Below are positions 63,001 to 64,000 of a stretch of DNA of 64,000 nt, piece by piece. The stretch's first letter is position 1; each line of letters begins with the position of its first letter. Position numbers and translations under genes: made by a program. The stretch is from Fasciola hepatica (Eukaryota > Platyhelminthes > Trematoda > Plagiorchiida > Fasciolidae), in the NCBI GenBank assembly GCA_948099385.1, contig CANUEZ040000180.1, forward strand, positions 3,383,501 through 3,447,500, written 5' to 3'. Below the pieces are notes generated by a model. That model was not told the DNA's origin and did no database searches. It saw only the letters and a program-made list of their open reading frames with translations.

Positions 63001-63700
63001 GCACCCTGGTCCAAACATGTCATACTTATCTTAGTCAGAAACAAAAAGGGGCTTAAAATCTGCTGAATTACCCTTTCATAATTAACTTCACGATGTGGAT
63101 GTACATATTGCAGTTGCAACCCAACAAACCAAACTATGTGTCAAATGTCTCCTCCCGCAAGTGTGATCAAACTCATTGCGTCGTCAAGTACCGTTTGCCT
63201 AGATTTCTATCGTTTCCTCTTGTTTACATCCCAACCCCTTCATTGTTTATCGCGAGTGAGTATCTTTAGAGGAACGTAATAATCTTCGACGTTCGACATT
63301 CAATTAGTTGTTGTCTTTACCGGGATCTTCCAGTTCTACGCTCTGTACATTAGAATTCCACTTTTATACCTGGGTTCATCCTTGGCAGTGATGACATTTG
63401 TGATTTAGTGAAATTTACTTCAATGAAGTGATGTTTGCAATGCACGCAGAACTGTAATCATTCTCCTGCTGTGTGACTGGACACCCATGAACTGCACCAA
63501 TAGAAAGAATTCCACACTGCATCGGTCGTAGCACAGGATAATCAGGACCACACTCCCCATTGCGTCGATTGAGGTGGGTAGGGATAAGTGGGCTACTGCT
63601 CATAGTCCCCTCTCTCTTATTCAACCTTTGTCTTCTAACCCCAACCACTTCTCATTGCTCCCTCTATCCACCTTAATGCTCTCACTGATGACAAGCCTGA
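63000..63700. other. Spacer or 5' part of the RTE copy
   Basis: This is C- and T-rich towards its right end. It may include the 5' untranslated region of the RTE element that begins at about 63.7 kb. No other feature was seen. Confidence 0.35.
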
Positions 63701-63716
63701 TACTCGCAAAGGTCCA

Positions 63717-64000
63717 TTGTCAAAGAGTGTCGTGAATAAACCTCAGTCTCATAACTCACATTTTCTCAAGCCTAGTCAACCTTTGAATCTCGGCTCCTTC
63801 ATTCTTCCTACTCTCATGAAGCCAGGTCAGCAGGCGTGTCTAGCGCTCACAATAGACTCTCTGGCAACTGACGTGTGCCGCGTAGGTGAAACGCGAGTCC
63901 AGGATTCGAGCAGTGCGATTCAACTAACTGCTTCTGATATCTCTTCAAGGTATTTATTGCGCACCTCATGAGACAAAATAGCTAGAGCTGCGGGCCAACG
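63717..64000 (+). mobile_element. RTE-clade LINE, start of endonuclease domain (runs off edge)
   Basis: The plus frame reads LMKPGQQACLALTIDSLA, then TDVCRVGETRVQDSSSA and SSRYLLRTS, before a TGA. This matches the start of the apurinic-type endonuclease of RTE LINEs, which runs 'WNVRTLLKPGxQAxLAxTLxSLxIDVCCxSETRxQD'; the Glu of ETR is a metal-binding residue. Here WNVRT is altered and SETR is GETR. The TGA sits where SGDP is expected, and the sequence resumes as ARAAGQ before the window ends. It is a broken copy in the opposite orientation to the two RTE fragments at 50 and 57 kb. Confidence 0.8.

Overview
The window looks like non-coding, repeat-rich DNA from a large animal genome, most likely a flatworm and plausibly a fluke (trematode). 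The inference rests on the mix of mobile elements. These are decayed RTE-clade and CR1-like LINE fragments, a Penelope-like element with a GIY-YIG endonuclease end, and tRNA-like short elements with a hammerhead-like hairpin pair. There is no bacterial-style gene packing, almost no long open frame, and microsatellites are scattered through it. Species and clade are inference, because no search could be run.

Layout. From 0.4 to 3.0 kb lies segment D, which recurs in the same orientation at 60.4-63.0 kb as segment E. From 6.7 to 9.4 kb (C), 14.15 to 18.97 kb (A) and 44.0 to 50.0 kb (B) are three colinear, diverged copies of a second long unit. C carries a foldback hairpin at 7.1 kb. At 9.8-10.3 kb two copies of one tRNA-like SINE point away from each other, with a CA repeat following. 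At 11.1-11.4 kb there is an Asp/Ser-rich open frame. LINE debris lies at 4.3 kb (-), 20.4-20.9 kb (+) and 36.25-36.4 kb (-). The best candidate for a real host exon is at 34,533-35,054 (+), which has good splice signals and a long open frame. Weaker exon candidates lie at 34.07-34.16 kb (-) and 7.69-7.85 kb (-).

The right third is the richest in mobile elements. A Penelope-like element (48.3-49.4 kb, -) sits inside unit B and appears absent from the matching place in A. An RTE reverse-transcriptase fragment (50.0-50.5 kb, -) abuts the end of B, a second RTE copy lies at 56.55-57.45 kb (-), and the endonuclease start of a third RTE copy runs off the right edge (63.7-64.0 kb, +). All recognised mobile-element reading frames are broken.

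The most unusual content is the pair of multi-copy long units (A/B/C and D/E). They carry no reverse transcriptase or transposase I could recognise, yet stay colinear over several kilobases, and D/E keep one shared gap-free open frame. They could be old copies of undescribed mobile elements or remnants of duplicated host gene segments. No complete host gene, rRNA, functional tRNA or CRISPR array was found.
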